Assembly (NCBI GenBank): GCA_021787615.1
Contig: JAJYLP010000004.1
Location: 1 to 64,000, forward strand
Source: Pseudomonadota bacterium
GTDB lineage: Bacteria; Pseudomonadota; Gammaproteobacteria; Steroidobacterales; Steroidobacteraceae
Length of the DNA stretch: 64,000 bases
Direction of reading: 5' to 3'
The position numbers and the translations under genes were made by a program. The notes beneath the pieces were generated by a model. That model saw only the letters and a program-made list of their open reading frames with translations. It had not been told where the DNA came from and did not search any database. Below are positions 27,373 through 38,013 of this stretch, one piece after another. Within the stretch, counting starts at the first letter, position 1. The number at the start of each line of letters is the position of its first letter.

Positions 27373-29429
27373 GAGATTCGGCGCCGTTCGCGCGCCGGGG
27401 GATTGTCGAATCGCGCGAGCAGCACGCAGCCGTCCCAGGCCCGCCCGAGCGCGGCGCCCGGCCGCGGGACGAGGCGCGTCCGGGCCAGCGCCGCATGCAG
27501 CACATTGCGCGGCGCATCGTAGTCGGCTAGCGCTTGCGTGACGGTCATGATCGGGGCGACCCGTTCGGCGCGTTCCTCGATCACCGTGCCGACGAACAGG
27601 GGCGCCGCGGGCGCCGCGGCGCGCGTGAGCTCGACCCCAGAGCGCCACAACCTGAGCACGAGCCGCTCGCGACCCGCATGCCCGGTCACGGCGTGCACCA
27701 GCACGAGCACCTCGCGATGTCCGCCCTGCAGGTGTGGCAGGACCGGAAGACTCGCGAGTCGCACGTGCGGCTCGAACCAACGCGCCGCGCTGCGCAGCGT
27801 CCATCCGGGCGGTGCTCGCCAGCCGTGTGCCGCGAGCTCACGGTCCAGCGCCGCGCGCCGCCCCGCCCATTGAAACGTGAGCGGCTCCTCCGCCCCGCCG
27901 ATCAGATCGATGCGGCGCGCCGGCAGGCTCGCCCAGGCGCTCCGCCACCATTCGGCGAGCGGCATTGGGCGGATCTGCTCACGCACCGCATAGCGACTCA
28001 TATCGGCAGCGTGGCGGCGATCGATGTGCGCCGCGCCGGCAAGGAGCAGGACCAGGCCCACCGTGATGCACAGGCCCGTCGCACCGACCGGCGGCGGATC
28101 GTGCCGCAGATAGGCAATCCCGAACAGCGCCGCGGCGGCGATGCCGAAGGCCGTGCCGCCGAGCACGTCTGACAGCCAGTGCGCGCCGAGATAGACGCGC
28201 GAGAAGGCGATGACCCCGACCAGCAGAGCGAGCGCGCCGATGACAGGCAGGCGCCAGCGCGGGCGGATCTCCCACGCCGTGATGATGGCGAGGAAGCCGT
28301 ACAGGGCCGCGTTGGCCACCGAGTGGCCGCTCGGAAAGGCAAACGCATCCCACCCAGTGTCGATGGGCTCGGGCCGGTGGATGTGCAGCGAGACTTTCAA
28401 AGCGGCGGTGGCGAGCCCGGCGATCGCGATCACCGCGAACAGATGGGCTGCGGCGCGCCAATTGCGCCGCCAGGCGAGCCAGGCGAGCGCCGCGAGCGTC
28501 ACGGCCGCGACCACGCGCGCATCACCCAGTTCGGTGATCGCGACCATCGCCTGATCCACCCACTCGGTCCTAAGTCCCTGCAGGAATTGAAACACCGCCT
28601 CGTTGGCGCGCACCAGCGGATCGCCGGCGAGCACATCCTGCAGGACCCCGAAGAACAGCCACAGGCTCGAGAGGACGATGGCCGCGAGCAGCGCCAGCCC
28701 GGGCAGCTCCTTGCGCGCCGGGTCGAGCACCGCCAGCAGCTGGCGTGCCAACCAGCTGTCGCGCTCGCCCGCCCACAATCGCACGCGTTCCTGAGCGGCG
28801 AGCGCCAGCGGCGGCACGCGACGCACGGCGTAGCGCGCGGACACGTACAGCAGGCCGAGCAACGCCAGGAGGATGCCCGCGATCAGCGCCAGCCGGCCGG
28901 CCACCGCTCCGAGCAGCACGAACGAGGCCCCGATGGCGGCCCCGGCGAGGATGTGCGCCGGCGCCCACAGCAGCGCCGAGACGACGTTCATGACATAGAA
29001 GCGCACCAGGTCCATCTGCAGAATGCCGCCGAGCACCGGCACGATGGCGCGCACGCCGGGCGTGAATCGCGCCACGAACACGCTCTTGCCGCCGTGGCGC
29101 TGCAGGAAGGCCGTACCGCGGGTCACGAGCCGCGGATGACCGCGGAACGGCCAGCGGTTGAGGATTGCCGCGTGGTAATGCCGCCCGAGCCAGAACGCGA
29201 AGCCGTCGCTGAGCACTGCGCCGGCGAGCGCCGCGAGGATCAGCGGCCAGAGGCGCAACGCCCCGGTCGGCACCAGGGCGCTGATACCGAGGATGATCGC
29301 ATCTCCCGGAACGACCGCCCCGATGACCGGCAGCGACTCCGAGAACGCGACCAGCCCAACCACCCCATAGGCGATCTCCTGGTGGTTCCGGGCGAGCGTG
29401 ACAACGAAGTTGGTGAATGCGCCCAGCAT
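27267..29429 (-). CDS. DedA - PAP2 phosphatase - LssY-type membrane fusion protein
   Basis: 720 residues from the ATG at 29429. Residues about 1-200 are a DedA/SNARE-associated domain (ESLPVIGAVVPGDAIIL, FVARFTPGVRAIVPVLGG). Residues about 270-450 are a PAP2 acid phosphatase with all three motifs: KVSLHIHRP, PSGHS and SRVYLGAHWLSDVLGG. Residues about 500-680 resemble the LssY C-terminal domain. The family is thought to handle undecaprenyl or phospholipid phosphates at the inner membrane. About 40 Arg-rich residues after LLARFDNPP form a tail that overlaps the opposite-strand small membrane gene. An upstream in-frame ATG would add 15 residues. Confidence 0.88.
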   Translation of the reverse strand: MLGAFTNFVVTLARNHQEIAYGVVGLVAFSESLPVIGAVVPGDAIILGISALVPTGALRLWPLILAALAGAVLSDGFAFWLGRHYHAAILNRWPFRGHPRLVTRGTAFLQRHGGKSVFVARFTPGVRAIVPVLGGILQMDLVRFYVMNVVSALLWAPAHILAGAAIGASFVLLGAVAGRLALIAGILLALLGLLYVSARYAVRRVPPLALAAQERVRLWAGERDSWLARQLLAVLDPARKELPGLALLAAIVLSSLWLFFGVLQDVLAGDPLVRANEAVFQFLQGLRTEWVDQAMVAITELGDARVVAAVTLAALAWLAWRRNWRAAAHLFAVIAIAGLATAALKVSLHIHRPEPIDTGWDAFAFPSGHSVANAALYGFLAIITAWEIRPRWRLPVIGALALLVGVIAFSRVYLGAHWLSDVLGGTAFGIAAAALFGIAYLRHDPPPVGATGLCITVGLVLLLAGAAHIDRRHAADMSRYAVREQIRPMPLAEWWRSAWASLPARRIDLIGGAEEPLTFQWAGRRAALDRELAAHGWRAPPGWTLRSAARWFEPHVRLASLPVLPHLQGGHREVLVLVHAVTGHAGRERLVLRLWRSGVELTRAAAPAAPLFVGTVIEERAERVAPIMTVTQALADYDAPRNVLHAALARTRLVPRPGAALGRAWDGCVLLARFDNPPARERRRISQARRARRRVHQRRAATAAHIASTTPNGQAPCRNP

Positions 29430-29595
29430 GGAGCTTCGACTGTGGATCAGGCCGGCCGTTGCATGGGCCGGCATTATTCCACGAGACGGTCTGGGCCGTC
29501 CGGGCGGCCGGCGGCGAGGGGAAGATTTCCCACAGATGCCGGGCGTTCGATTCGCGCGTAGGCTGTGCCCAGTTGAGCGACTTCGGAGACCCAGC

Positions 29596-30042
29596 ATGTA
29601 CCAGCGCATCCTCGTTCCTGTCGACGGTACTCCCACCGCGGCCCAGGGCCTGCGCGAAGCCATCGAGCTGGCGCGCGATCAGAAGGCCGAGATTCTGCTG
29701 CTGCATGTCGTCGATGAGTGGCGGGTCGCCGCCGGGGACATTGCCGCGGTCAATCTCGACGCGGGCGCCAAAGCCCTGCGCGAAGCCGGCGCCGAGCTGC
29801 TCAAGCAGGCCGAGACCCGGGTCCGCGAAGCCGGCATCCGCGTGCAGACCGCTCTGGTGGAGGAACTCGGCATCCCGGTGGGCGAGTGCATCGTGCAGCG
29901 CGCGCGTCAATGGCCGGCCGAGTTGATCGTCTGCGGCACGCATGGTCGGCACGGCATAAGCCGAGTGCTGCTCGGCAGCACCGCCGAGTACATTCTGCGG
30001 CATGCGCCGGTTCCCGTCCTGCTGGTGCGGGTCCCCAACTAA
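29596..30042 (+). CDS. Universal stress protein (UspA family)
   Basis: 148 residues. The N-terminus MYQRILVPVDGTPTAAQGLREAIELA and the C-terminal ATP-binding pattern GTHGRHGISRVLLGSTAEYILRHAPVPVLLVR (G-2X-G-9X-G-S/T) are diagnostic of a nucleotide-binding UspA-family protein. Usp proteins are cytoplasmic and induced by starvation or stress; the molecular role is diverse. It is divergent from the DedA-PAP2 gene (about 165 bp between starts) and not in an operon. Confidence 0.95.
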   Translation: MYQRILVPVDGTPTAAQGLREAIELARDQKAEILLLHVVDEWRVAAGDIAAVNLDAGAKALREAGAELLKQAETRVREAGIRVQTALVEELGIPVGECIVQRARQWPAELIVCGTHGRHGISRVLLGSTAEYILRHAPVPVLLVRVPN

Positions 30043-30098
30043 GACACGGCGCACCGACCCGCCGAGCCCGGCGTGAGCCGCACCGGCTACGCCCGCCC

Positions 30099-31097
30099 CT
30101 AGCGAGCGATCTTCTTCAGCACGCTGGCGTTGATCTCCGACACCTGCAGCGTGCTCGCCGGCGAGCTGCTGTAAAGCGCGTAAAGCAGCGCACGGTCCCA
30201 GACAGTCAGGTCCTGCGGCGGATGATCCGCTCCCTGAAACAGCTGCAGAATCGTCGGTGTCGCACCGTCATGCACCGCCGTATTGACCTGCGCCAGCCCG
30301 ACCAGCGCGACGTAGGCACCGAGCTGCCCAAACGTGACGTGATGCAGCTGTTTTGCGTCGACCACGACGATGACCGAGGAGAACCCCAGGGCCGTCACGT
30401 TGCGCAGCAGGGTGTCGACCCCTTGGGAGCAAACCACACCGCCGCCGCCCGCCACGAGCACACCTGCGGCCGCGAGCGCATTTTCCGGCGCAGAGGGGCT
30501 GAGCGGTGCCCCGCCGCAGCCGAGGCCGGCGTTGTACCACACGTGGATCGGTCGCTTGGAGGCGATGAATTGCTGCACCGGGGCGATGCCGTTGCGGGTG
30601 TCGTACATGGTCCGATCCTTGGCCCACCACAGTCTCAGCAGCAGATGCGGCCGGCTGGTGACCATCACGAAGAGGTCGGCGTGACAGTCTTTGCCGGCGA
30701 GCGGCACATGGGCAGCACGCGCCGCCTGCGTGATCCGCGCCAGGATGAAATCGCCCTGCTCGCGCGTGAGGCCGGCCACCAGGGGGCACACGGGAGCGTT
30801 CCAGCGCGGATACTCATCGTGCCCGAACCACACCAGTGTCGAAGACACGAAATGATCGACGACGCCCTTGAGCTTGTTGCGCTCGCGCAGGGCCTGGATC
30901 GTCACCTGACCGAGCTGCGCCGAGGATTGACGCGTGGCAGGATGCCTGGGCCCTGACGCGACCGGCATAGGCCGTCCAAGCGCCGTGCTGACAGAGGGAT
31001 GGGCACACAGCCCGAGGACCAACACCCCAAGCAGCGCGCGGCCTGCAATCCGCCGCGCGTGCCTCAGATCAGCGGTCCTGTGTCGAAGGCGCGACAT
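30099..31097 (-). CDS. Exported protein of unknown function
   Basis: 332 residues. A long signal peptide is likely (Arg-rich start, then AGRALLGVLVLGLCAHPSVSTALG). The mature part includes WNAPVCPLVAGLTREQGDFILARI and LFVMVTSRPHLLLRLWW, then a glycine stretch (VLVAGGGGVVCS) and a C-terminal part with ALLYALYSSSPASTLQVSEI. Four cysteines in the mature region could form disulfides. I have seen this architecture only in uncharacterised proteins of proteobacteria and cannot assign a function. Its promoter candidate lies just downstream of the tRNA-Ser gene. Confidence 0.75.
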   Translation of the reverse strand: MSRLRHRTADLRHARRIAGRALLGVLVLGLCAHPSVSTALGRPMPVASGPRHPATRQSSAQLGQVTIQALRERNKLKGVVDHFVSSTLVWFGHDEYPRWNAPVCPLVAGLTREQGDFILARITQAARAAHVPLAGKDCHADLFVMVTSRPHLLLRLWWAKDRTMYDTRNGIAPVQQFIASKRPIHVWYNAGLGCGGAPLSPSAPENALAAAGVLVAGGGGVVCSQGVDTLLRNVTALGFSSVIVVVDAKQLHHVTFGQLGAYVALVGLAQVNTAVHDGATPTILQLFQGADHPPQDLTVWDRALLYALYSSSPASTLQVSEINASVLKKIAR

Positions 31098-31141
31098 CTA
31101 CTGAGGCCTGCTGACCTAAAGTGCTGTTAATGGCAAATTAT

Positions 31142-31169
31142 GTTATACGCGAGCACGGAAATTATCCAA
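31142..31169 (-). promoter_or_regulatory. Candidate promoter of the unknown exported-protein gene
   Basis: On the minus strand, TATAAC (31142-31147) lies 16 bases after TTGGAT (31164-31169), inside an AT-rich stretch, and about 45 bases before the ATG at 31097. The -10 matches the consensus at five of six positions; the -35 is weak. Confidence 0.4.
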
Positions 31170-31196
31170 CGCCTTGATTTATAGTTGTTTTTTAAC

Positions 31197-31289
31197 TGGC
31201 GGAGAGGGTGGGATTCGAACCCACGTGCCGGTTTTACCCGACCATCCGATTTCGAGTCGGCGCCGTTATGACCGCTTCGGTACCTCTCC
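31197..31289 (-). tRNA. tRNA-Ser(CGA)
   Basis: A class II tRNA with a long variable arm. On the minus strand the acceptor stem is GGAGAGG...CCTCTCC, with discriminator G and an encoded CCA (31197-31199). The anticodon stem-loop CCGA-CTCGAAA-TCGG gives anticodon CGA, reading UCG. The T-arm shows GGGTTCGAATCCC. A TATAAT box lies 15 bases before the 5' end. Confidence 0.97.
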
Positions 31290-31302
31290 CCGGGGTCGGT
31301 GA

Positions 31303-31309
31303 TATTATA
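31303..31309. promoter_or_regulatory. Overlapping divergent -10 elements (tRNA-Ser and mltF)
   Basis: The minus strand reads TATAAT at 31304-31309, directed at tRNA-Ser, with TCCACA 18 bases further upstream as a weak -35. The plus strand reads TATTAT at 31303-31308, directed at mltF. The two hexamers share five base pairs, so one site could fire in both directions. The plus-strand -35 would fall inside the tRNA gene and has no good match. Confidence 0.45.
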
Positions 31310-31341
31310 CCTGCATATTTTTGCCTCTGTGGAGTCCGCAT

Positions 31342-32781
31342 TTGGCGCGAAGACGCATCCACTCACGGCTCGGTCGGACCGCATTCAGGACGGGCACACT
31401 CGCAACGGTCACGGCCATGGCTTTACTGGCGCACGGCTCGAACACCCGCACGGTGTTCGCACAGATCCGGGCGCGGGGGGAGCTGCGCGTCGTCACGCTC
31501 AACCTGCCCACCTGCTACTACATTGGGCCGCAGGGCCCCACCGGCCTCGAGTACGACCTGGCGAAGGATTTCGCCCACGACCTCGGCGTGCGGCTGAAGA
31601 TCTTCGCGGTTCCGGACGAAGCGGCGCTGCGCGCCGCGATCGCATCGGGCCGCGCGGATATCGCAGCCGCGCAGATCACCGCGAATGCCGCGTGGCGCGC
31701 GGTCGGCGATCCGGCCGCACCGTACGCCGACATTCCGCAGCTGGTGATCTACCGCAGCGGCGAGCCCGCGCCGCAGAATCTGCCGCAGCTGCAGTACACC
31801 CGGCTCGTGGTGCGCTCGGATAGCCCGCAGGAAGGTGTGCTCGAGAAGCTGCAACTGGTGGCGCCCTTCCTGAAGTGGCAGGCGACCACGCGCGGCAACA
31901 CGCCGCTGCAGGACGTCGCCTCCGGCGAGGTCGGCTACGCCGTCGCGGACGAGCGCACCTACGCATACGCGCATCACTTGTATCCCGACGTACGCGTCGC
32001 CTTCGCCCTGCCGCAACGCCGTCCGGTGCAGTGGATCGTGCGCCAGGGCGCGCCCGAGCTGCTCCACGCGGTCAATCACTATTTCGATTCGCTGCGCAGC
32101 TCCGGGCGGCTCGCCCGGCTGATGCGGCGCGACTCAGGCAACACCGGCACCATCCATTACGAGCGGTCGCGCCTGTTCGAGTTATATTGCGTACAGCGCC
32201 TGCCGCGCTATCGCGAGTGGTTCGAGGAGGCCGCGGCGCGCTACCACCTAGACTGGCAGCTGCTCGCGGCGATCGGATTTCAGGAATCGCGCTGGAATCC
32301 CGCGGCGATCTCCTCCACCGGTGCCGCGGGCGTCATGATGCTGACATCGGACACGGCCGAGGAGATGGGCCTTGCGGATCGAGCCAACGCCAAGGCGAGC
32401 ATCTTCGCCGGGGCGCGCTATCTGGCCCAGGTGATCAAGATGATTCCGGACCACATCCCGCAGCCAGACCGCACCTGGTTCGCCGTCGCCGCCTACAATG
32501 TTGGTTTCGGGCACGTCGAGGATGCCCGCGTTCTGGCGCAAAAGATGGGCAAGAATCCCGATTCCTGGGCGGCCGTGCGCGGCGTGCTGCCGCTGCTCAC
32601 CGACCCGCGCTGGTATGAGCAGACAGCGTACGGCTATGCCCAGGGCTGGCAGCCGGTCGAGTACGTCGCCCGCGTGCGCGAGTTTCTGCAGTTGCTCGAG
32701 TGGCAGCCTGACAGCGGAGTGCTCGTCCAGACTGCCAGCACGAACGCCCCGGCACCGGTCGCGGACCTCTCCGGCAGCTGA
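31342..32781 (+). CDS. mltF: Membrane-bound lytic murein transglycosylase F
   Basis: 479 residues from a TTG at 31342, chosen because GGAG sits seven bases upstream; a TTG at 31321 and an ATG at 31417 are alternatives, the latter losing the charged start of the signal segment. After the export signal comes a periplasmic-binding-protein domain (about residues 40-260, LRVVTLNLPTCYYIGPQGPTGLEYDLA) and then an SLT lysozyme-like domain (about 290-430) with the catalytic Glu in AAIGFQESRWNP, followed by STGAAGVMMLT and AAYNVGFGHVEDAR. MltF cleaves peptidoglycan glycan strands to 1,6-anhydroMurNAc ends in the periplasm. Confidence 0.93.
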   Translation: MARRRIHSRLGRTAFRTGTLATVTAMALLAHGSNTRTVFAQIRARGELRVVTLNLPTCYYIGPQGPTGLEYDLAKDFAHDLGVRLKIFAVPDEAALRAAIASGRADIAAAQITANAAWRAVGDPAAPYADIPQLVIYRSGEPAPQNLPQLQYTRLVVRSDSPQEGVLEKLQLVAPFLKWQATTRGNTPLQDVASGEVGYAVADERTYAYAHHLYPDVRVAFALPQRRPVQWIVRQGAPELLHAVNHYFDSLRSSGRLARLMRRDSGNTGTIHYERSRLFELYCVQRLPRYREWFEEAAARYHLDWQLLAAIGFQESRWNPAAISSTGAAGVMMLTSDTAEEMGLADRANAKASIFAGARYLAQVIKMIPDHIPQPDRTWFAVAAYNVGFGHVEDARVLAQKMGKNPDSWAAVRGVLPLLTDPRWYEQTAYGYAQGWQPVEYVARVREFLQLLEWQPDSGVLVQTASTNAPAPVADLSGS

Positions 32782-32797
32782 TCCGCGCGCGAGCCGC

Positions 32798-34640
<1,843 letters not shown>

Positions 34641-34661
34641 GCACGCACCATACCACCGAGG

Positions 34662-34690
34662 TTTACCCGCAGGCGGCCCAAGCGTAAAAT
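34662..34690 (+). promoter_or_regulatory. Sigma-70 promoter of guaB, positioned for a leaderless start
   Basis: TTTACC (34662-34667), a 17-bp spacer, and TAAAAT (34685-34690). The expected start of transcription is at about 34696-34698, coincident with the guaB ATG at 34696. No Shine-Dalgarno sequence lies between. Confidence 0.55.
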
Positions 34691-34695
34691 TAGCT

Positions 34696-36162
34696 ATGCG
34701 AATTCTCGAACAAGCCCTGACGTTCGACGACGTCCTGCTCGTCCCCGCCTACTCCGAAGTGCTGCCCCGCGAGGTGGACCTGTCCACCCAGCTCACGCGG
34801 CGCATTCGCCTCAACCTGCCGCTGCTCTCGGCGGCCATGGACACGGTCACCGAAGCGCGCCTGGCGATCACCGTCGCCCAGGAGGGCGGCATCGGCATTG
34901 TGCACAAGAGCATGAGCATCGAGGCGCAGGCCCGCGAAGTCGGCCGCGTCAAGAAATTTGAAAGCGGCATGATCAAGGATCCGATTACCGTCCCGCCCAC
35001 CATGACCATCCGCGAAGTGCTCGATCTGACGCACTCGCGCGGGATTTCCGGCGTGCCGGTGGTCCTCGGCAAGAAGGTGGTCGGGATCGTCACGCACCGC
35101 GATCTGCGCTTCGAGCAGAAGCTCGACGCCCCGGTCTCCTCGGTCATGACCCCCAAGGAGCGCCTGATCACGGTGCGTGAGACGACGCCGAAGGAGGATG
35201 TGCTGGCGCTGCTGCACAAGCACCGCATCGAGAAGGTGCTGGTGGTCAACGGCGATCAGGAGCTCGCCGGCATGATCACCGTCAAGGACATCCAGAAGGC
35301 GAAGGAATTCCCCCGCGCCTGCAAGGACGAGAGGGGACGGCTGCGCGTCGGAGCCGCTGTCGGCACTACGGCCGATACCATGGACCGCGTGGCGGCGCTG
35401 CGCGAGGCGGGCGTCGATCTCGTCGTGGTCGACACCGCTCACGGGCATTCGCGCGGAGTCATCGACACGGTTGTGCGCATCAAGAAGCGCTGGTCCGACC
35501 AGCAGGTGATCGCCGGCAACATCGCGACCGCCGAGGCCGCGCGCGCCCTAGTGGACGCAGGCGCAGATGCCGTCAAGGTGGGCATCGGGCCGGGCTCGAT
35601 CTGCACCACGCGCATCGTCGCCGGGGTCGGCGTACCGCAGATCTCCGCGGTGGCCAACGTCGCCGACGCGCTGCGCGACACCGACGTGCCCCTGATTTCA
35701 GACGGCGGCATCCGTTTCTCCGGCGACATCGCCAAGGCGCTCGTCGCGGGCGCGCACGCGGTCATGATCGGCAGCCTCTTCGCCGGCACCGAAGAGTCCC
35801 CCGGAGAGGTCGAGCTCTACCAGGGCGCTTCCTACAAGTCCTACCGCGGCATGGGCTCGCTTGGGGCGATGGCCGAACGCTTCGGCTCGGCGGACCGCTA
35901 CTTCCAGGACGCGGCCACCGAGCTCGAGAAGCTCGTGCCGGAGGGCGTGGAGGGACGCGTGCCCTACAAGGGCAGCGTGGTCACCATCCTGCAGCAGCTT
36001 GCCGGCGGACTGCGCGCGGCCATGGGCTACACCGGCAGCCACAACATCACGGACATGCGCACCCGGCCGGTGTTCGTGCGCGTCACCAGCGCGGGCATCC
36101 GCGAGAGCCACGTGCACGATGTCGCGATCACCAAGGAGGCGCCCAATTACCGCGCGTCCTGA
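34696..36162 (+). CDS. guaB: Inosine-5'-monophosphate dehydrogenase
   Basis: 488 residues. [24 protein letters not shown] begins the (beta/alpha)8 barrel; two CBS domains are inserted at about residues 95-205; the catalytic Cys is in [13 protein letters not shown] near residue 305, and the mobile flap carries [10 protein letters not shown]. GuaB oxidises IMP to XMP with NAD+, the first committed step to GMP. guaA follows. The TGA stop overlaps an ATG (TGATG at 36160-36164) that opens a frame different from guaA. Confidence 0.98.
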   Translation: MRILEQALTFDDVLLVPAYSEVLPREVDLSTQLTRRIRLNLPLLSAAMDTVTEARLAITVAQEGGIGIVHKSMSIEAQAREVGRVKKFESGMIKDPITVPPTMTIREVLDLTHSRGISGVPVVLGKKVVGIVTHRDLRFEQKLDAPVSSVMTPKERLITVRETTPKEDVLALLHKHRIEKVLVVNGDQELAGMITVKDIQKAKEFPRACKDERGRLRVGAAVGTTADTMDRVAALREAGVDLVVVDTAHGHSRGVIDTVVRIKKRWSDQQVIAGNIATAEAARALVDAGADAVKVGIGPGSICTTRIVAGVGVPQISAVANVADALRDTDVPLISDGGIRFSGDIAKALVAGAHAVMIGSLFAGTEESPGEVELYQGASYKSYRGMGSLGAMAERFGSADRYFQDAATELEKLVPEGVEGRVPYKGSVVTILQQLAGGLRAAMGYTGSHNITDMRTRPVFVRVTSAGIRESHVHDVAITKEAPNYRAS

Positions 36163-36271
36163 TGCGCATGAGCGCTCCGCGCCCGCTCACCGCCGAGCAG
36201 ATTCAGCTCGAAGGAACAGCCCTACTGCGGCCCACGCCGCCGCGCCGCACCCGGACATCCACGCCGACCGC

Positions 36272-37822
36272 GTGCTCATTCTCGACTTCGGCGCGCAATA
36301 CACCCAGCTCATCGCTCGCCGCGTCCGCGAGTTCGGTGTGTACTGCGAGATCCATCCCTGGGACGTCACCGACGGGGAGGTCCGCGCATTCAAGCCGCGC
36401 GGCATCATCCTCTCGGGCGGTCCCGAATCGGTCACCGCGGCCAACGCGCCCCAAGCGCCCTCGGCAGTCTTCGGCCTCGGCGTGCCGGTGCTCGGCATCT
36501 GCTACGGCATGCAGACCATGGCCCAGCAGCTCGGCGGTCGGGTCATCGGCTCGGCGGAGCGGGAATTCGGCTATGCCGAGGTGACGCTCACCGCCCCGTG
36601 CCGGCTGCTCGAGGGCATCGAGGACCGGCGTGACGGCAGCGGCCGCCCCGTGCTCGATGTGTGGATGAGCCATGGCGACCGGGTGGACGCGCTGCCCGAG
36701 GGATTCAGCGGCTTCGCGGCCACCGGCGCGATCCCCTTCGCGGCCATGTGCGACGAGCAGCGTCGCTTCTACGGCGTGCAGTTTCACCCCGAAGTGACGC
36801 ACACGACCCAGGGCGCGCGGCTCCTCGAGCGCTTCGTGCGCGAGATCTGCGGCTGCGCGGCGCTGTGGAGCACCGGCAACATCATCGACGATGCGATCGA
36901 ACGGGTGCGCGCGCAGGTCGGCGCGGGCGCGGTGCTGCTCGGCCTCTCCGGCGGCGTCGATTCCTCGGTGGTCGCGGCGCTGCTGCATCGGGCCATCGGC
37001 GATCAACTGGTGTGCGTGTTCGTCGATCACGGCCTGCTGCGCCTCGGCGAGGGCGATCAGGTGATGGCCACCTTCGCGGAGCATCTCGGCGTGCGCGTCA
37101 TCCGCGTGGACGCCGAGCAGCGTTTTCTCGCCGCGCTCGCGGGCGTCACGGACCCGGAGGCCAAGCGCAAGATCATCGGCCGGACCTTCGTCGAGGTATT
37201 CGACGAGCAGGCGCACAGGCTCACCGGCGTCGCCTTCCTCGCCCAGGGCACGATCTACCCGGATGTCATCGAATCGGCCGGCGCGCGCACGGGCAAGGCG
37301 CACGTCATCAAGTCGCACCACAACGTCGGGGGGCTGCCCGAGAAGATGCACCTGCAGCTGGTCGAGCCGCTGCGCGAGCTGTTCAAGGACGAGGTCCGCC
37401 GCCTCGGCATCGAGCTCGGCCTGCCGCGCGAGATGGTCTACCGGCACCCCTTCCCTGGCCCCGGGCTCGGCGTGCGCATTCTCGGGGAGGTCCGCAAGGA
37501 TTACGCCGACCTGCTGCGCCAGGCGGATGCGATCTTCATCGAGGAGCTGCGCCACCACGAGCTGTACGACCGCACCAGCCAGGCATTCGCGGTGTTTCTG
37601 CCGGTGCGCTCGGTGGGCGTTATGGGCGACGGACGCCGCTACGACTACGTCGTGGCGCTGCGCGCGGTTGAAACCGTGGACTTCATGACGGCGCACTGGG
37701 CCCGGCTGCCCTACGAATTCCTCGACCTGGTCTCGCGCAGGATCGTCAATGAGGTGTCGGGCATCTCCCGCGTGGTCTATGACATCAGCGGCAAGCCGCC
37801 GGCGACCATCGAGTGGGAGTGA
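36272..37822 (+). CDS. guaA: GMP synthase (glutamine-hydrolysing)
   Basis: 516 residues from the GTG at 36272, about nine fewer than E. coli GuaA. The first beta-strand is [25 protein letters not shown]. The class I glutaminase domain (about 1-195) has the nucleophile Cys in GICYGMQ and FHPEVTHT. The ATP pyrophosphatase domain has [18 protein letters not shown], and the dimerisation domain ends KPPATIEWE. It aminates XMP to GMP. The coding frame is open back into guaB and family-like residues (HPDIHADR) precede the GTG, yet no ATG, GTG or TTG exists there, so the true start is uncertain. Confidence 0.93.
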   Translation: MLILDFGAQYTQLIARRVREFGVYCEIHPWDVTDGEVRAFKPRGIILSGGPESVTAANAPQAPSAVFGLGVPVLGICYGMQTMAQQLGGRVIGSAEREFGYAEVTLTAPCRLLEGIEDRRDGSGRPVLDVWMSHGDRVDALPEGFSGFAATGAIPFAAMCDEQRRFYGVQFHPEVTHTTQGARLLERFVREICGCAALWSTGNIIDDAIERVRAQVGAGAVLLGLSGGVDSSVVAALLHRAIGDQLVCVFVDHGLLRLGEGDQVMATFAEHLGVRVIRVDAEQRFLAALAGVTDPEAKRKIIGRTFVEVFDEQAHRLTGVAFLAQGTIYPDVIESAGARTGKAHVIKSHHNVGGLPEKMHLQLVEPLRELFKDEVRRLGIELGLPREMVYRHPFPGPGLGVRILGEVRKDYADLLRQADAIFIEELRHHELYDRTSQAFAVFLPVRSVGVMGDGRRYDYVVALRAVETVDFMTAHWARLPYEFLDLVSRRIVNEVSGISRVVYDISGKPPATIEWE

Positions 37823-37839
37823 CACGGCCCATGGCCGTG
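37823..37839 (+). terminator. Perfect hairpin directly after the guaA stop
   Basis: CACGGCC (37823-37829) and GGCCGTG (37833-37839) form a perfect 7-bp stem with a 3-nt loop, beginning at the first base after the TGA. No T-run follows. Confidence 0.45.
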
Positions 37840-38013
37840 CGCGGCTGAGGGCGGCAGCGTCCCGGCGGCGCCATCAGGACCGGCATCGATCATCGCGCGG
37901 CCCGAGCGTCGATGCCAGGACTGCAGTCGCGTGCGCCACGATGCCGAGGCATAGGCGCTCCCGAGGCGCGCGGTCGGTGCGGCGTGAGGCTCGAGGCTGA
38001 CCAAGGGACGACG

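Noticed and set aside
31098..31196. Integration scar or attachment site next to tRNA-Ser
   Set aside because: The stretch is AT-rich, but no integrase gene and no direct repeat of the tRNA 3' end was found in the window.
36162..36584. 140-codon frame opened by the ATG overlapping the guaB stop
   Set aside because: Runs out of frame through the conserved guaA glutaminase domain and has no protein-like character beyond the first residues; kept only as part of the guaA start problem.
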